Positions 1-8,957 of a stretch of 34,028 nucleotides of DNA are shown here, in pieces (positions within the stretch are counted from its first letter, which is position 1; the number at the start of each line of letters is the position of its first letter). The position numbers and the translations under genes were made by a program. Origin of the DNA: Bifidobacterium breve (lineage in GTDB: Bacteria; Acidobacteriota; Vicinamibacteria; Vicinamibacterales; CAVVIG01). Under the pieces are notes generated by a model that searched no databases, was not told the origin of the DNA, and worked only from the letters and a program-made list of their open reading frames with translations. Location: the NCBI GenBank assembly GCA_943328785.2, contig CALQBJ020000010.1, forward strand, positions 1 to 34,028, given 5' to 3'.

Positions 1-407
1 ATCGCTGTCTCGGTGTTCGCCGCCAGCACCGCGCGTCCGGCCGGCACATCGTCTGGCAGCACGTGCAGCGCGGTGGCCGGGACGACAAAGCGCGTCTGGT
101 GTGGAAAGAGCGAGAACACCAGGCGGCCCACGAGTTCGGCCGGCCCTGCCTCAACCTCGCCGACGTTGCAGTAGCCGTACTTCACCGGCGCTGGAAAATC
201 GCCCGACTGGAACGGCGCGCGCATGCGCTGACGCTCGGCCTCCGGCACGCGTCCGCTGAAGACCAGCGACTCGGTGCCGCGGCTGATGCCGCTGTAGCGG
301 GTGCGGACGATGGCGTCGGTGGCTGCGGGGAGGGGCAGCGGTTCGTCGTGAATCGCCCCATGGCCGGGTGCGGTGACCCAGAATGCCCGGGCCTGTTCGG
401 ATGTCAC
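1..407 (-). CDS. Zinc-type (MDR) alcohol dehydrogenase-like protein, N-terminal part
   Basis: The reading frame leaves the window at its 3' end, so only about 135 N-terminal residues are visible. It starts at a GTG at 407 ([15 protein letters not shown]). The segment reads as the GroES-like domain of a medium-chain dehydrogenase of the COG1063 type: [13 protein letters not shown], then [15 protein letters not shown], then [15 protein letters not shown] and [19 protein letters not shown], where this family enters its nucleotide-binding fold. The usual catalytic Cys at the 'CGSD' position is replaced by the SRGTES sequence, as in the subfamily often annotated 'zinc-binding dehydrogenase' with unknown substrate. 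It is divergent from a CDP-alcohol phosphatidyltransferase and a sulfatase-fold gene, with about 70 bp between the starts. The substrate is not predictable from this fragment. The family call is firm and the GTG start is reasonable. Confidence 0.85.
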   Translation of the reverse strand, partial: MTSEQARAFWVTAPGHGAIHDEPLPLPAATDAIVRTRYSGISRGTESLVFSGRVPEAERQRMRAPFQSGDFPAPVKYGYCNVGEVEAGPAELVGRLVFSLFPHQTRFVVPATALHVLPDDVPAGRAVLAANTETA

Positions 408-416
408 TGCCCTGTA

Positions 417-445
417 TTCTCAGGCTTTCCCGCACGGGATACAAT
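417..445 (+). promoter_or_regulatory. Possible sigma-70-type promoter for the phosphatidyltransferase/sulfatase pair
   Basis: TTCTCA (417-422, four of six matches to TTGACA) is separated by 17 bp from TACAAT (440-445, five of six matches to TATAAT). This lies in the short divergent gap, 30 bp before the ATG at 476. It is a pattern match only. Confidence 0.4.
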
Positions 446-475
446 CAGGGCGCGTCACGCCTCCATTTCCCTCTA

Positions 476-1207
476 ATGTCCTGGCACCTTCCCCCGCAGC
501 CGTTGCGGCGCCGCACGCTCATCCCGTTCGCCTTCGGGACGCTCGCGGCCCTGCAACTGGCCACCATGCTGTCGCCCCGACTGGGCGCCTCTGCCGCCTA
601 TCCGGTAAAGGCGATGCTGGTGTTTGGGGTGGCGGCGGTCGTCGCGGCCGGGCAGCTGGCCTCGACCCATCCATTCGATCGGCTCGGCCCGGCGAACCTG
701 GTGACCACGCTGCGCCTGCTGCTGCTCAGTCTCGTCGCGGCGCTGGTCGGCGAGGGGCCAACCATTACGGTCGCCTGGGGCGGCGCGCTGCTGGCGGTGG
801 TCATCACCACGCTCGACGGAGTGGACGGATGGCTGGCTCGCCGCACGCGCTTCGCCAGCGAGTTCGGCGCGCGGTACGACATGGAGACCGACGCGCTGCT
901 CATCCTCGCGCTCGCCGTCCTCGCGTGGCAGTTCGACAAGGCAGGCATCTGGATCGTGCTCGCGGGCGCCATGCGCTACCTGTTCGTCGCCAGCGGATAC
1001 CTGTGGCCGTGGATGAACGCCGCGCTGCCGGACAGCCAGCGGCGCAAGACGGTGTGCGTGGTGCAGATTGTCGGGCTCATCTTCGTCGTGTCGCCAGTCG
1101 CCACCGCGCCTGGCAGCGTGGCGGTGGCAGCATTCACCCTGCTGACGCTGACGTGGTCGTTCGGCGTCGACGTGCGCTGGCTGCACCAGCACCGGCAGGA
1201 ACACTGA
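476..1207 (+). CDS. CDP-alcohol phosphatidyltransferase family membrane protein
   Basis: This 243-residue polytopic membrane protein carries the complete CDP-alcohol phosphotransferase signature DGx2ARx8Gx3Dx3D: D117, G118, A121, R122, G131, D135 and D139. Enzymes of this family transfer a phosphoalcohol between CDP-activated lipid and an alcohol acceptor, using divalent metal bound by the aspartates. Hydrophobic segments flank the motif on both sides, as expected. The ATG at 476 was chosen because upstream in-frame starts lie in the divergent promoter region. The stop at 1205-1207 is one base before the ATG of the sulfatase-fold gene, so the two are almost certainly co-transcribed. The acceptor alcohol cannot be inferred; it is not obviously PgsA or PssA. 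Family call firm, product unknown. Confidence 0.9.
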   Translation: MSWHLPPQPLRRRTLIPFAFGTLAALQLATMLSPRLGASAAYPVKAMLVFGVAAVVAAGQLASTHPFDRLGPANLVTTLRLLLLSLVAALVGEGPTITVAWGGALLAVVITTLDGVDGWLARRTRFASEFGARYDMETDALLILALAVLAWQFDKAGIWIVLAGAMRYLFVASGYLWPWMNAALPDSQRRKTVCVVQIVGLIFVVSPVATAPGSVAVAAFTLLTLTWSFGVDVRWLHQHRQEH

Positions 1208-1208
1208 C

Positions 1209-2864
1209 ATGCGCCGCCTGATTGCTCCCGTCATCGCGCTGCTCTTGCTCGACGCCTCGGTCACCTTCAGCAACTGGTGGCCGACGCCCGCGGTCTACTG
1301 GCACGGCGCGCCGTCGGTGGAACTCGCGGTCCTGCTGCTGTCGCTGGTCATCGCCACCGCCTGCCGGTGGGTCGGCGGGTCGAGGACCAACGACCAACGA
1401 CCCAGGACCAACGACCAACGACCAACGACTAACGACCACCTCGTGCGCTGGCTCAGCGCCGCGTGGGTCGTCCTCATGCTGGGGCGCTACGTCGACGTCA
1501 CCGCGCCGGCGCTGTGGGGACGGGAGCTGAACTTCTACTGGGATCTCCGTTTCCTGCCAGACGTGGCGGCCATGCTGCTCGGTGCGACCAGGCAGGCCGT
1601 CCTCATCGGCAGCGTCGCCGCCGTGGCCATCGCCCTGCTGCTGACGCTGCTCTACCTCGCGGTGCGCTGGGCGTTCCGCCAGGTGCTGCCGCTCCTCGAC
1701 AACCAGACGCCGCGCCGGACACTCGGCACCGTGGCCGCACTTGGCGTGGTGCTGTTCGCGATGCAGGCGGCAGGGCTGTTCGGTCGCGACTACCTTGGTG
1801 AACCGTGGCGCCTCTTCCCACGACCGGTGACGCAGGTGTACGCGCGGCAGGCCCGGCTCGTGATGCAGGCGATGTCGACGCAGACCACGCTGCCGCCGAG
1901 CCCGGCGCTCGACGCCAACCTCGCGCGTGTGCAGGGTGCGGACGTCTTCGTGTTCTTCATCGAGTCGTACGGCAGGGTGACGTTCGACAACCCGGCCTTC
2001 GATGCACGACTGCGTCATCCCCGCGCGGCGTTCGACGCGGCCATCCACGAGACCGGCCGCGACGTGGTGTCGGCCTTCGTCACGTCGCCGACGTTCGGTG
2101 GCTCGTCGTGGTTCGCGCACATCACGTTCCTGTCGGGCCTCAAGGTCGGCGATCCGGACGTGAACGCGCTGCTGATGACCGAGCGGCGCTCGACGCTGCC
2201 GACCAACTTCGCCCAGCGCGGCTATCGCACGGTGGCGATGATGCCGGGGCTCTGGTATCCATGGCCTGAAGGCGCGTTCTACGGCTTCCAGGAGACCTAC
2301 AACGGCCCGCGCATGGACTACAAGGGACCGTCGTTCGGCTGGTGGGACATGCCCGATCAGTTCACGCTGGCCAAGCTCGACGAGCAGGAGACGTCGAAGA
2401 CGTCGCGTCCGCCGCTGTTCGTCTTCTACCCGACCACGAGCACGCACACACCGTTCAGCCCGCTACCGCCCTATCAGCCTGACTGGCCCAAGATGCTGAC
2501 GGGAAATCCGTACACGGATGCCGAGCTCGAAAAGGCCTATGTGGGCGAGCCCGACTACATGGACCTCGGCCCCGGCTACGCCGACGCGGTGGCCTACGCC
2601 TACGAGACGTTTGCCGGCTACCTGCGGCAGCGCGCCGGACGCGACTACGTGATGATCCTCATCGGCGATCACCAACCGCCCGCGCTCGTCAGCGGAGAAG
2701 GCGCTCCGTGGGACGTGCCGATGCACGTCATCACCAACCGGCCCGCCATCCTCGACAGCCTCGCCGCTCAGGGGTTCACGCGCGGGATGACGCCAGCGCG
2801 GCAGACGCTCGGCGACATGCACCAGGCGGTGCCGCGCCTGCTGCGCGCCTTCTCGGAGCCGTAG
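1209..2864 (+). CDS. Membrane-anchored sulfatase/alkaline-phosphatase superfamily hydrolase or phosphotransferase
   Basis: The 551-residue protein has several N-terminal membrane helices (about residues 1-200), followed by a periplasmic sulfatase-fold domain. Recognisable elements are FFIESYG (E252, a likely metal ligand), the nucleophile region TFGGSSWFAH (S299/S300) and the metal-binding IGDHQPP (D487, H488). The layout resembles lipoteichoic acid synthase and phosphoethanolamine transferase-like enzymes, which transfer a phosphoalcohol from a phospholipid. Together with the CDP-alcohol phosphatidyltransferase directly upstream (1-bp spacing), this suggests a pair making and then using a phospholipid head group. 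That pairing is inference. Residues about 59-77 are encoded by a tandem heptanucleotide array, giving a hydrophilic TNDQRP-repeated loop between membrane segments. A substrate cannot be named. Confidence 0.85.
   Translation: MRRLIAPVIALLLLDASVTFSNWWPTPAVYWHGAPSVELAVLLLSLVIATACRWVGGSRTNDQRPRTNDQRPTTNDHLVRWLSAAWVVLMLGRYVDVTAPALWGRELNFYWDLRFLPDVAAMLLGATRQAVLIGSVAAVAIALLLTLLYLAVRWAFRQVLPLLDNQTPRRTLGTVAALGVVLFAMQAAGLFGRDYLGEPWRLFPRPVTQVYARQARLVMQAMSTQTTLPPSPALDANLARVQGADVFVFFIESYGRVTFDNPAFDARLRHPRAAFDAAIHETGRDVVSAFVTSPTFGGSSWFAHITFLSGLKVGDPDVNALLMTERRSTLPTNFAQRGYRTVAMMPGLWYPWPEGAFYGFQETYNGPRMDYKGPSFGWWDMPDQFTLAKLDEQETSKTSRPPLFVFYPTTSTHTPFSPLPPYQPDWPKMLTGNPYTDAELEKAYVGEPDYMDLGPGYADAVAYAYETFAGYLRQRAGRDYVMILIGDHQPPALVSGEGAPWDVPMHVITNRPAILDSLAAQGFTRGMTPARQTLGDMHQAVPRLLRAFSEP
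1385..1440 (+). repeat. Heptanucleotide tandem array, 8 units, inside the sulfatase-fold gene
   Basis: Eight consecutive 7-bp units run without interruption: GACCAAC, GACCAAC, GACCCAG, GACCAAC (x3), GACTAAC, GACCACC. Three units equal seven codons, so the array stays open in frame and encodes repeats of T-N-D-Q-R-P. The same unit appears, shorter, at 4917-4930 and, inverted, at 8600-8620. Confidence 0.9.
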
Positions 2865-2891
2865 CGGGCGTGCCTGACACTACGTAGCCGG

Positions 2892-2905
2892 GCACCTGTA
2901 GGTGC
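2892..2905. repeat. Short REP-like hairpin between convergent genes
   Basis: GCACCT-GT-AGGTGC forms a 6-bp stem preceded by GTAGCCGG. It lies in the 53-bp gap between the convergent sulfatase-fold gene and the ABC ATPase gene. It resembles the dispersed GTAGC-flanked hairpins at 6934-6988. There is no T-tract, so a terminator role is uncertain. Confidence 0.45.
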
Positions 2906-2917
2906 GCTTGCAGCAGT

Positions 2918-3721
2918 CTACGCGTGGGCGCTGTAGTACCCCTTGGACTGCGTGACAGATATCGGCGCGCCGAAAAGGGCGCTCAGACACTCGCCCGTCA
3001 GCATGTCTGCGGTCGCCCCTTCAGCAGCCACCCGGCCGCTCTTCAGCAGCACCACATGCCCGATCTCGGGGATGACCTCTTCCACGTGGTGTGTGATGAG
3101 GATGATTGTCGTCCCCTCGCGCGCCACCGTCCGCACCATCTCGAGGAACGTGTGCCGTGCCACCACGTCGAGCCCGGTCGTCGGTTCGTCCAGCACCAGC
3201 GCGCGCGGACGACGCACGAGCGCCCTGGCGATCAGCACGCGGCGCGCTTCGCCGGTGGACATCGCGTCGAGCGTCTTGCGCGCAAGGTGCGCGGCGTCCA
3301 CGCGGGCCAGCGCCTCGCGCGCGGCGGTCCGCATCGCCTCCGTGACCTCGACGTAGAGCAGCATCCCCTGTGTCGCGAAGAAGCCGGAGACCACCGCGTC
3401 CTCACCGGTGATCGTGCCCGAACTGTGGCCGTGGACGAAGCGGCCATGCAGCGCGCCGGAGACGATGCCAATCTGGGCACGCAGCTCGAACACCGGCCAG
3501 TTGTCGCGGCCGAAGACCCGTACGGTTGGCGGCGCGCCAAGCGGCGCGAGCGGCCGGTCCTCGAACGTCAGCAGGTTGAGCAGCGTCGTCTTGCCGGCGC
3601 CGTTCGGGCCAAGGATGGCCGTGTGCTCGCCTTCGTGGATGGTGAGCGACAGTCCGTCAACGGCTCGTGTGGAGCCCTTGAGGACTGTCGCGCCTGAGAT
3701 TTGGAGGAGAGGCAGGGGCAT
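2918..3721 (-). CDS. ABC transporter ATP-binding protein (ModF/COG1119-like)
   Basis: This 267-residue stand-alone ABC ATPase contains Walker A GPNGAGKTT (residues 38-46), a signature loop degenerate to MSTGEARR, Walker B ALVLDEPTTGLD and the switch histidine in LITHH. The modest divergence of the signature and the early FGRDNW segment are reminiscent of the ModF-like ATPase group (COG1119). No permease or binding protein is adjacent, so the partner is unknown. The start at 3721 (MPLPLLQISG) avoids overlap with the upstream VOC gene, whose stop is 19 bp away; the two probably form an operon. No good Shine-Dalgarno sequence is visible, which fits translational coupling. The ATPase call is firm and the transported substrate is unknown. 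Confidence 0.85.
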   Translation of the reverse strand: MPLPLLQISGATVLKGSTRAVDGLSLTIHEGEHTAILGPNGAGKTTLLNLLTFEDRPLAPLGAPPTVRVFGRDNWPVFELRAQIGIVSGALHGRFVHGHSSGTITGEDAVVSGFFATQGMLLYVEVTEAMRTAAREALARVDAAHLARKTLDAMSTGEARRVLIARALVRRPRALVLDEPTTGLDVVARHTFLEMVRTVAREGTTIILITHHVEEVIPEIGHVVLLKSGRVAAEGATADMLTGECLSALFGAPISVTQSKGYYSAHA

Positions 3722-3740
3722 GGAAGCCGCTGTCGCGCAG

Positions 3741-4820
3741 TTACGCGACGGGCGGGCAGGCATCGCCGAGGTAGCCGCCGCCGCCGCAGTACTTCACGTC
3801 CTGCAACTGACCGAGCAGTCCGTCCGGATCGGTGAAGTACAGCTCCGGGGTGCCGTTCGGTGCGCCGCCGCGGTTCTCGCCGCGCATGCTGACGTAGTAG
3901 CGCATCGGGCCGACCGGGCCGGTCGGGCTCTCGCGCGGCTTGAGGCCGAAACTCTCGAGTGCCTTGATCGCCTCGTCGGGATTGAAGTTCTCGAGGTTCA
4001 GGCAGTAGTGGTTGATGCTGGCCGGACGCGGCGTCGCGGTCGGCGCGCCGCCCCCCGTGTACATGAGGAACGCGTTGCCGACGCCGATGGCGTTGGTCGG
4101 CGCCGTCGGTCCCTGGTACGACCGGATGCCTGCCCCGAATACGTCCTTGTAGAACTGGTTCGAACGCTTCGCATCGGTGGCGAAGACGGTGAAGTGGTTG
4201 TAGGCCTTCAGCTTGATCAGCCCGGGTTTCGCAACCGGCTCCGGCGAGCACGCATCACCGAGCACGCCACCACCGCCGCAGTAGCGCGGGTCCTGCAGTT
4301 GCACGACGATGCCGTCGGGGTCGCCGACGTAGATTTCTGGGGTGCCGCCCGGTGCACCGCCCGACTCCGGGCCACGCATCCGCACACGCACCTTCATGGC
4401 GCCGCCAGCCAGGCCGCCGCCGGTCGCCTCGGCTTTCGACACGCCGTGGTCGGCCAGCACCTTCAGCACGCGGTCGACGTTGAAGTCTTCCACCGTCACG
4501 CAGTAGTGATTGATGCCGACGGCGTTCTGCCCGGCCGCGCTGACCGCGATGAACTGCGGGCCGTCACCAACGCGCAGCAGTGTGGTGGCGCCCTGGTGGG
4601 CATGCACCGGCATGCCGAAGAGTCCCTGGTAGAACTCCAGCGAGCGCTTCGGATCGGAGACGCTGAGCGTCATGTGGTTGAACGCGCGGATCTTCAGCGT
4701 GCTCGCCCCCTGTGCCGTCAGCACCGACCGCGCCATGGCCACCGCCGGCAGGGCCAGCAGCAGGCTGCGCCGCGTGATACGTGTGTCGAAACCGGCGGGC
4801 GTCTGTCCTTCAGCGCTCAT
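3741..4820 (-). CDS. Exported tandem-domain VOC (glyoxalase-fold) protein
   Basis: The 359-residue protein starts at 4820, where a GGAG Shine-Dalgarno lies 11 bp upstream. The N-terminus contains TRRSLLLALPAVAMA, a twin-arginine-like signal. Two vicinal-oxygen-chelate halves follow (about residues 43-185 and 198-355). They are clear internal duplicates: each begins IRAFNHMTL or LKAYNHFTV, each has GGAPxGTPEIY or GGAPNGTPELY followed by DPDG, and each ends in a YCGGGG(V/Y)LGDAC block. VOC proteins bind a metal and catalyse isomerisation, ring cleavage or resistance reactions; the substrate here is unknown. The paired conserved Cys near the end of each half could be structural in the periplasm. 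It is followed after 19 bp by the ABC ATPase gene. Confidence 0.85.
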   Translation of the reverse strand: MSAEGQTPAGFDTRITRRSLLLALPAVAMARSVLTAQGASTLKIRAFNHMTLSVSDPKRSLEFYQGLFGMPVHAHQGATTLLRVGDGPQFIAVSAAGQNAVGINHYCVTVEDFNVDRVLKVLADHGVSKAEATGGGLAGGAMKVRVRMRGPESGGAPGGTPEIYVGDPDGIVVQLQDPRYCGGGGVLGDACSPEPVAKPGLIKLKAYNHFTVFATDAKRSNQFYKDVFGAGIRSYQGPTAPTNAIGVGNAFLMYTGGGAPTATPRPASINHYCLNLENFNPDEAIKALESFGLKPRESPTGPVGPMRYYVSMRGENRGGAPNGTPELYFTDPDGLLGQLQDVKYCGGGGYLGDACPPVA

Positions 4821-5202
4821 ATCTCGTGTCGCTCCTTTGGCGCCCGGCAGTTCGTCCGGGCGTCGCCATGTTCCTTTAGCTGGCATCAGGAATCAATGGC
4901 TATGGCCGGATGGGCTCACCAACGACCAACGTCTCGCCTCACTCTGGCCGATGCCGGCTACGGGACCGACGTTGTCGCCGCGCACGCCGGCGCGGCGCCG
5001 GGCAGAGTGATTCGGAGAGGCGCGACCCAGTCGCACTGACGGAGCTGCCGGCCTTGAGGTCGGCGGAGCGAAAACCGTCGAGGCCGTGGCGGTGGTGTGG
5101 CCCAGACGCAGCGACAGCAGCCGCGTCCAGGTCACCTCGTAGATAAGCCCCGCGGCCCCGGATGCTCCGGAGGCCGCGAGGAAGCGTTTCTGCGTCAGAG
5201 CG
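4821..5202. other. Intergenic stretch without a convincing gene
   Basis: About 380 bp. I see no supported coding sequence on either strand. It holds two heptamer units (CACCAAC, GACCAAC at 4917-4930), an imperfect REP-like hairpin at 5047-5064 (GCCGGCC-TTGA-GGTCGGC) and a GC-rich hairpin at 5151-5178 just past the stop of the M20 gene. Confidence 0.6.
5151..5178 (-). terminator. GC-rich hairpin downstream of the M20 hydrolase gene
   Basis: CGCGGCC-C-CGGA pairs with TCCG-GA-GGCCGCG about 25 bp after the stop codon of the minus-strand M20 gene. The stem is strong but lacks a following U-tract, so intrinsic termination is only possible. Confidence 0.35.
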
Positions 5203-6888
5203 TCAGTTCGCCGTGGAGCTCTTGCGGATAGTCGGGTACTCGATGCCGAGCTGCTCGAGGTAGGTCTTGAACTTGGTCGGATCGAAGTAGTACTTCTTCA
5301 TCTCCGGCCGGTACTTGTCCATCGTCTCCTTGTTCAGCCAGATGGCCGGCTTGTCTTCGGGACGCAGCAGCGGGACGTACTTCTTGTCCTTGGTCTGCAC
5401 GTTCTTGAAGTAGTCCCAGGCCTGCGAGACCAGTTCGGGACGCGTCATCAGGTCGAGCACCGTGAGCGCCTGCACCTTTGCGCCGGCGGTCGTGCCCTTG
5501 TGCGCGATCGGCGTCGCCATCGAGACCGCGTTGGCCCAGTTATGGCCAGGACCGGCCGCAATGTTCGCCGGGTAGTTCAGCGTGACCGTCGGCACCGTCC
5601 AGGAGACGTCGCCGATGTCATCCGAGCCGCCGCCGCGCTTGTCCTCGTCCGGAATCTCTTCGCGGCCACGCAGTTCGTTGATCTTGGTGCGCAGACCGAT
5701 TTCCGGCACCTTCACTTCCTTCTGCAGCGCCTTCGCCAGCGTCTGATCGGCTGCCGACCACATCGGCATGCCGACCAGCTCCATGTTCGAGTGCATCGTC
5801 TCGGCCACGGTCTTGTTCATGTGCGAGGGCCAGGCCGAGCCGAGCACGCGCGAGGTGACCGTGGTGTCGGTCATCAGCGTGGCGCCCTTGGCCATGTTGT
5901 CGGCCACTTCCCAGAGGTCCTTGATGTGGGCGTAGTCGGTCTCACGGAAGTAGTACCAGATGGCGGCCGTCGGCGGCACGACGTTCGGCTGGTCGCCGCC
6001 GTCGCTGTAGACCGAGTGGGAGCGCTGCTGCAGGCGCAGGTGCTCGCGCTTGTACTGCCAGCCGATGTCCATCAGCGCCGCGGCGTCGAGCGCCGACTTG
6101 CCGCGCCACGGTGCGCTCGCCGCGTGGGCGCTCTCGCCCTTGAACAGATATTCGACCGAGATGAGCCCGTTGCTCATGCCGTCGCCCCAGTTCACGTTCA
6201 TCGCGTCGCCCACATGGGCGAACAGCGCGATGTCGACGTCCTTGAACGCGCCGTCGCGCACGTAGTACGCCTTCGTGCCGAGCAGTTCTTCCGCGACACC
6301 TGGCCACAGCTTGATGGTGCCCGGCAGGTGGTCGCGCTCCATGATCTTCTTCACGGCGAGGGCCGCGGTGATGTTGAGCGGCATGCCGGAGTTGTGGCCT
6401 TCACCATGACCGGGCGCGCCCTGGATCATCGGTTCATGCCAGGCGACACCAGGCTTCTGCGACGCCTGCGGGATGTCGTCGATGTCCGAGCCGAGCGCGA
6501 TGACCGGCTTGCCCGAGCCCCAGCTCGCCATCCACGCGGTCGGGATGCCGGCGAGGTTCTCCTGGATCGTGAAGCCGTTCTTCTTCAGGATGTCGGTCAG
6601 GTACTTGGTGGTCTCGAACTCCTGGAAGCCGAGCTCACCGTAGCTGAAGACCTGGTCGATCATCTGCTGCGTGAACACCGACATGTTTTCGACGTCGGCG
6701 ACCACTTCCTTCTTGTAGCCATCCAACTTCGGATTCGGCGCCGGCACCTTGGCGGCCGTCGCCGCCGCGGGACGCTGTCCCTGCGCGGCGGGCCGGGCCG
6801 CCTGGCCCTGCGCACTCAGTGTCGGGGCCAGGACGCCAAGGGTGGCGGTCAGGGCCGCCGCAGTCGTCCACGAACTTCTCGCCTTCAT
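5203..6888 (-). CDS. Exported M20-family amidohydrolase, AbgB-like
   Basis: The 561-residue protein starts at 6888, behind GAGGAG with good spacing. It has a signal peptide (MKARSSWTTAAALTATLGVL, cleaved near LSAQG). The body resembles the AbgB/p-aminobenzoyl-glutamate hydrolase branch of M20: GYLGF-like YGELGFQEFETTKYL, then IALGSDIDDIP, the metal-ligand block GHGEGHNSGMP (around residue 160), EELLGTKAYYVRDG, and late PGHNWANAVSMATPIAHKG. M20 enzymes hydrolyse amide bonds with one or two zinc ions. Export suggests scavenging of an extracellular or periplasmic amide or dipeptide rather than folate breakdown. The gene stands alone, with a REP-like double hairpin upstream. Family call firm, substrate unknown. 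Confidence 0.88.
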   Translation of the reverse strand: MKARSSWTTAAALTATLGVLAPTLSAQGQAARPAAQGQRPAAATAAKVPAPNPKLDGYKKEVVADVENMSVFTQQMIDQVFSYGELGFQEFETTKYLTDILKKNGFTIQENLAGIPTAWMASWGSGKPVIALGSDIDDIPQASQKPGVAWHEPMIQGAPGHGEGHNSGMPLNITAALAVKKIMERDHLPGTIKLWPGVAEELLGTKAYYVRDGAFKDVDIALFAHVGDAMNVNWGDGMSNGLISVEYLFKGESAHAASAPWRGKSALDAAALMDIGWQYKREHLRLQQRSHSVYSDGGDQPNVVPPTAAIWYYFRETDYAHIKDLWEVADNMAKGATLMTDTTVTSRVLGSAWPSHMNKTVAETMHSNMELVGMPMWSAADQTLAKALQKEVKVPEIGLRTKINELRGREEIPDEDKRGGGSDDIGDVSWTVPTVTLNYPANIAAGPGHNWANAVSMATPIAHKGTTAGAKVQALTVLDLMTRPELVSQAWDYFKNVQTKDKKYVPLLRPEDKPAIWLNKETMDKYRPEMKKYYFDPTKFKTYLEQLGIEYPTIRKSSTAN

Positions 6889-6933
6889 AAGACTCCTCAC
6901 ACAGGACATTTACGGCTCGCCTTCCAGATGTAT

Positions 6934-6988
6934 GTAGCTGCCGACCCTCAGGTCGGCCCGTTTCGCGAACTTGAAGGTTCGCGGCTAC
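6934..6988. repeat. REP/BIME-like double hairpin
   Basis: An outer inverted pair GTAGC (6934-6938) and GCTAC (6984-6988) encloses two hairpins: GCCGACC-CTCA-GGTCGGC (6940-6957) and CGCGAAC-TTGAAG-GTTCGCG (6964-6983). The first hairpin recurs, with small changes, at 5047-5064 and 17928-17945. This looks like a dispersed intergenic palindromic element; no transposase of the REP-associated type is in the window. Confidence 0.75.
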
Positions 6989-7009
6989 ACCACACTGACT
7001 TCGGAACGT

Positions 7010-8597
<1,588 letters not shown>

Positions 8598-8599
8598 TC

Positions 8600-8620
8600 G
8601 TTGGTTGTTGGTCGTTCGTC
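8600..8620 (-). repeat. Heptamer array behind argG
   Basis: Three 7-bp units read on the minus strand as GACGAAC, GACCAAC, AACCAAC. They begin two bases after the argG stop codon. The middle unit is identical to the one inside the sulfatase-fold gene at 1385-1440. Confidence 0.7.
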
Positions 8621-8850
8621 TGTCTGCGGTGTCAGGCGACAGCATCGGCTCGATGTTCACGCACCTCATCGTCCGCAACCGGGTCTGCTGGTCGCTGCCG
8701 GCGATGCTGGCGCCGCTCGTGATGCGGGTGGCCTGACGAACAGGCGGGCGTCGCCGAGGCGCTGCGAGCGTTCGAGCGGGACGCCATCCAGACACGGCTG
8801 GGGAAGCCGCTCGAGGAAGCTCCAATCGCGAATCGCGGAACGGAGACAGT
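8621..8850. other. Intergenic stretch, possibly decayed coding DNA
   Basis: No intact gene. A plus-strand frame around 8640-8740 reads GSMFTHLIVRNRVCWSLP and soon stops, and a later stretch reads EALRAFERDAIQTRLGKPLEE. Both look protein-like in composition, but I cannot assign them to a family. Confidence 0.3.
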
Positions 8851-8853
8851 GAA

Positions 8854-8893
8854 CAAAAAAAGGGCGGCCTGGGGAATCCCCAAGCCGCCCTTC
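8854..8893 (-). terminator. Rho-independent terminator of the TonB receptor gene
   Basis: The strong stem GGGCGGC..TGGGG / CCCCA..GCCGCCC (loop AAT) is followed on the minus strand by a run of seven T (seven A on the plus strand, 8855-8861). It lies about 65 bp after the stop of the minus-strand receptor gene. It could also stop plus-strand transcripts weakly. Confidence 0.88.
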
Positions 8894-8902
8894 TTCATTT
8901 CA

Positions 8903-8949
8903 GACTTCAGACTTCAGATTGAAGTTCTGACTTCTGACTTCCAACTTCA
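8903..8949 (+). repeat. Heptamer array behind a TonB receptor gene
   Basis: Units GACTTCA, GACTTCA, GATTGAA, a broken GTTCT, then GACTTCT, GACTTCC, AACTTCA. The array lies between the stop codon at 8958 (minus-strand gene) and its terminator. Confidence 0.75.
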
Positions 8950-8957
8950 GAACGCCG

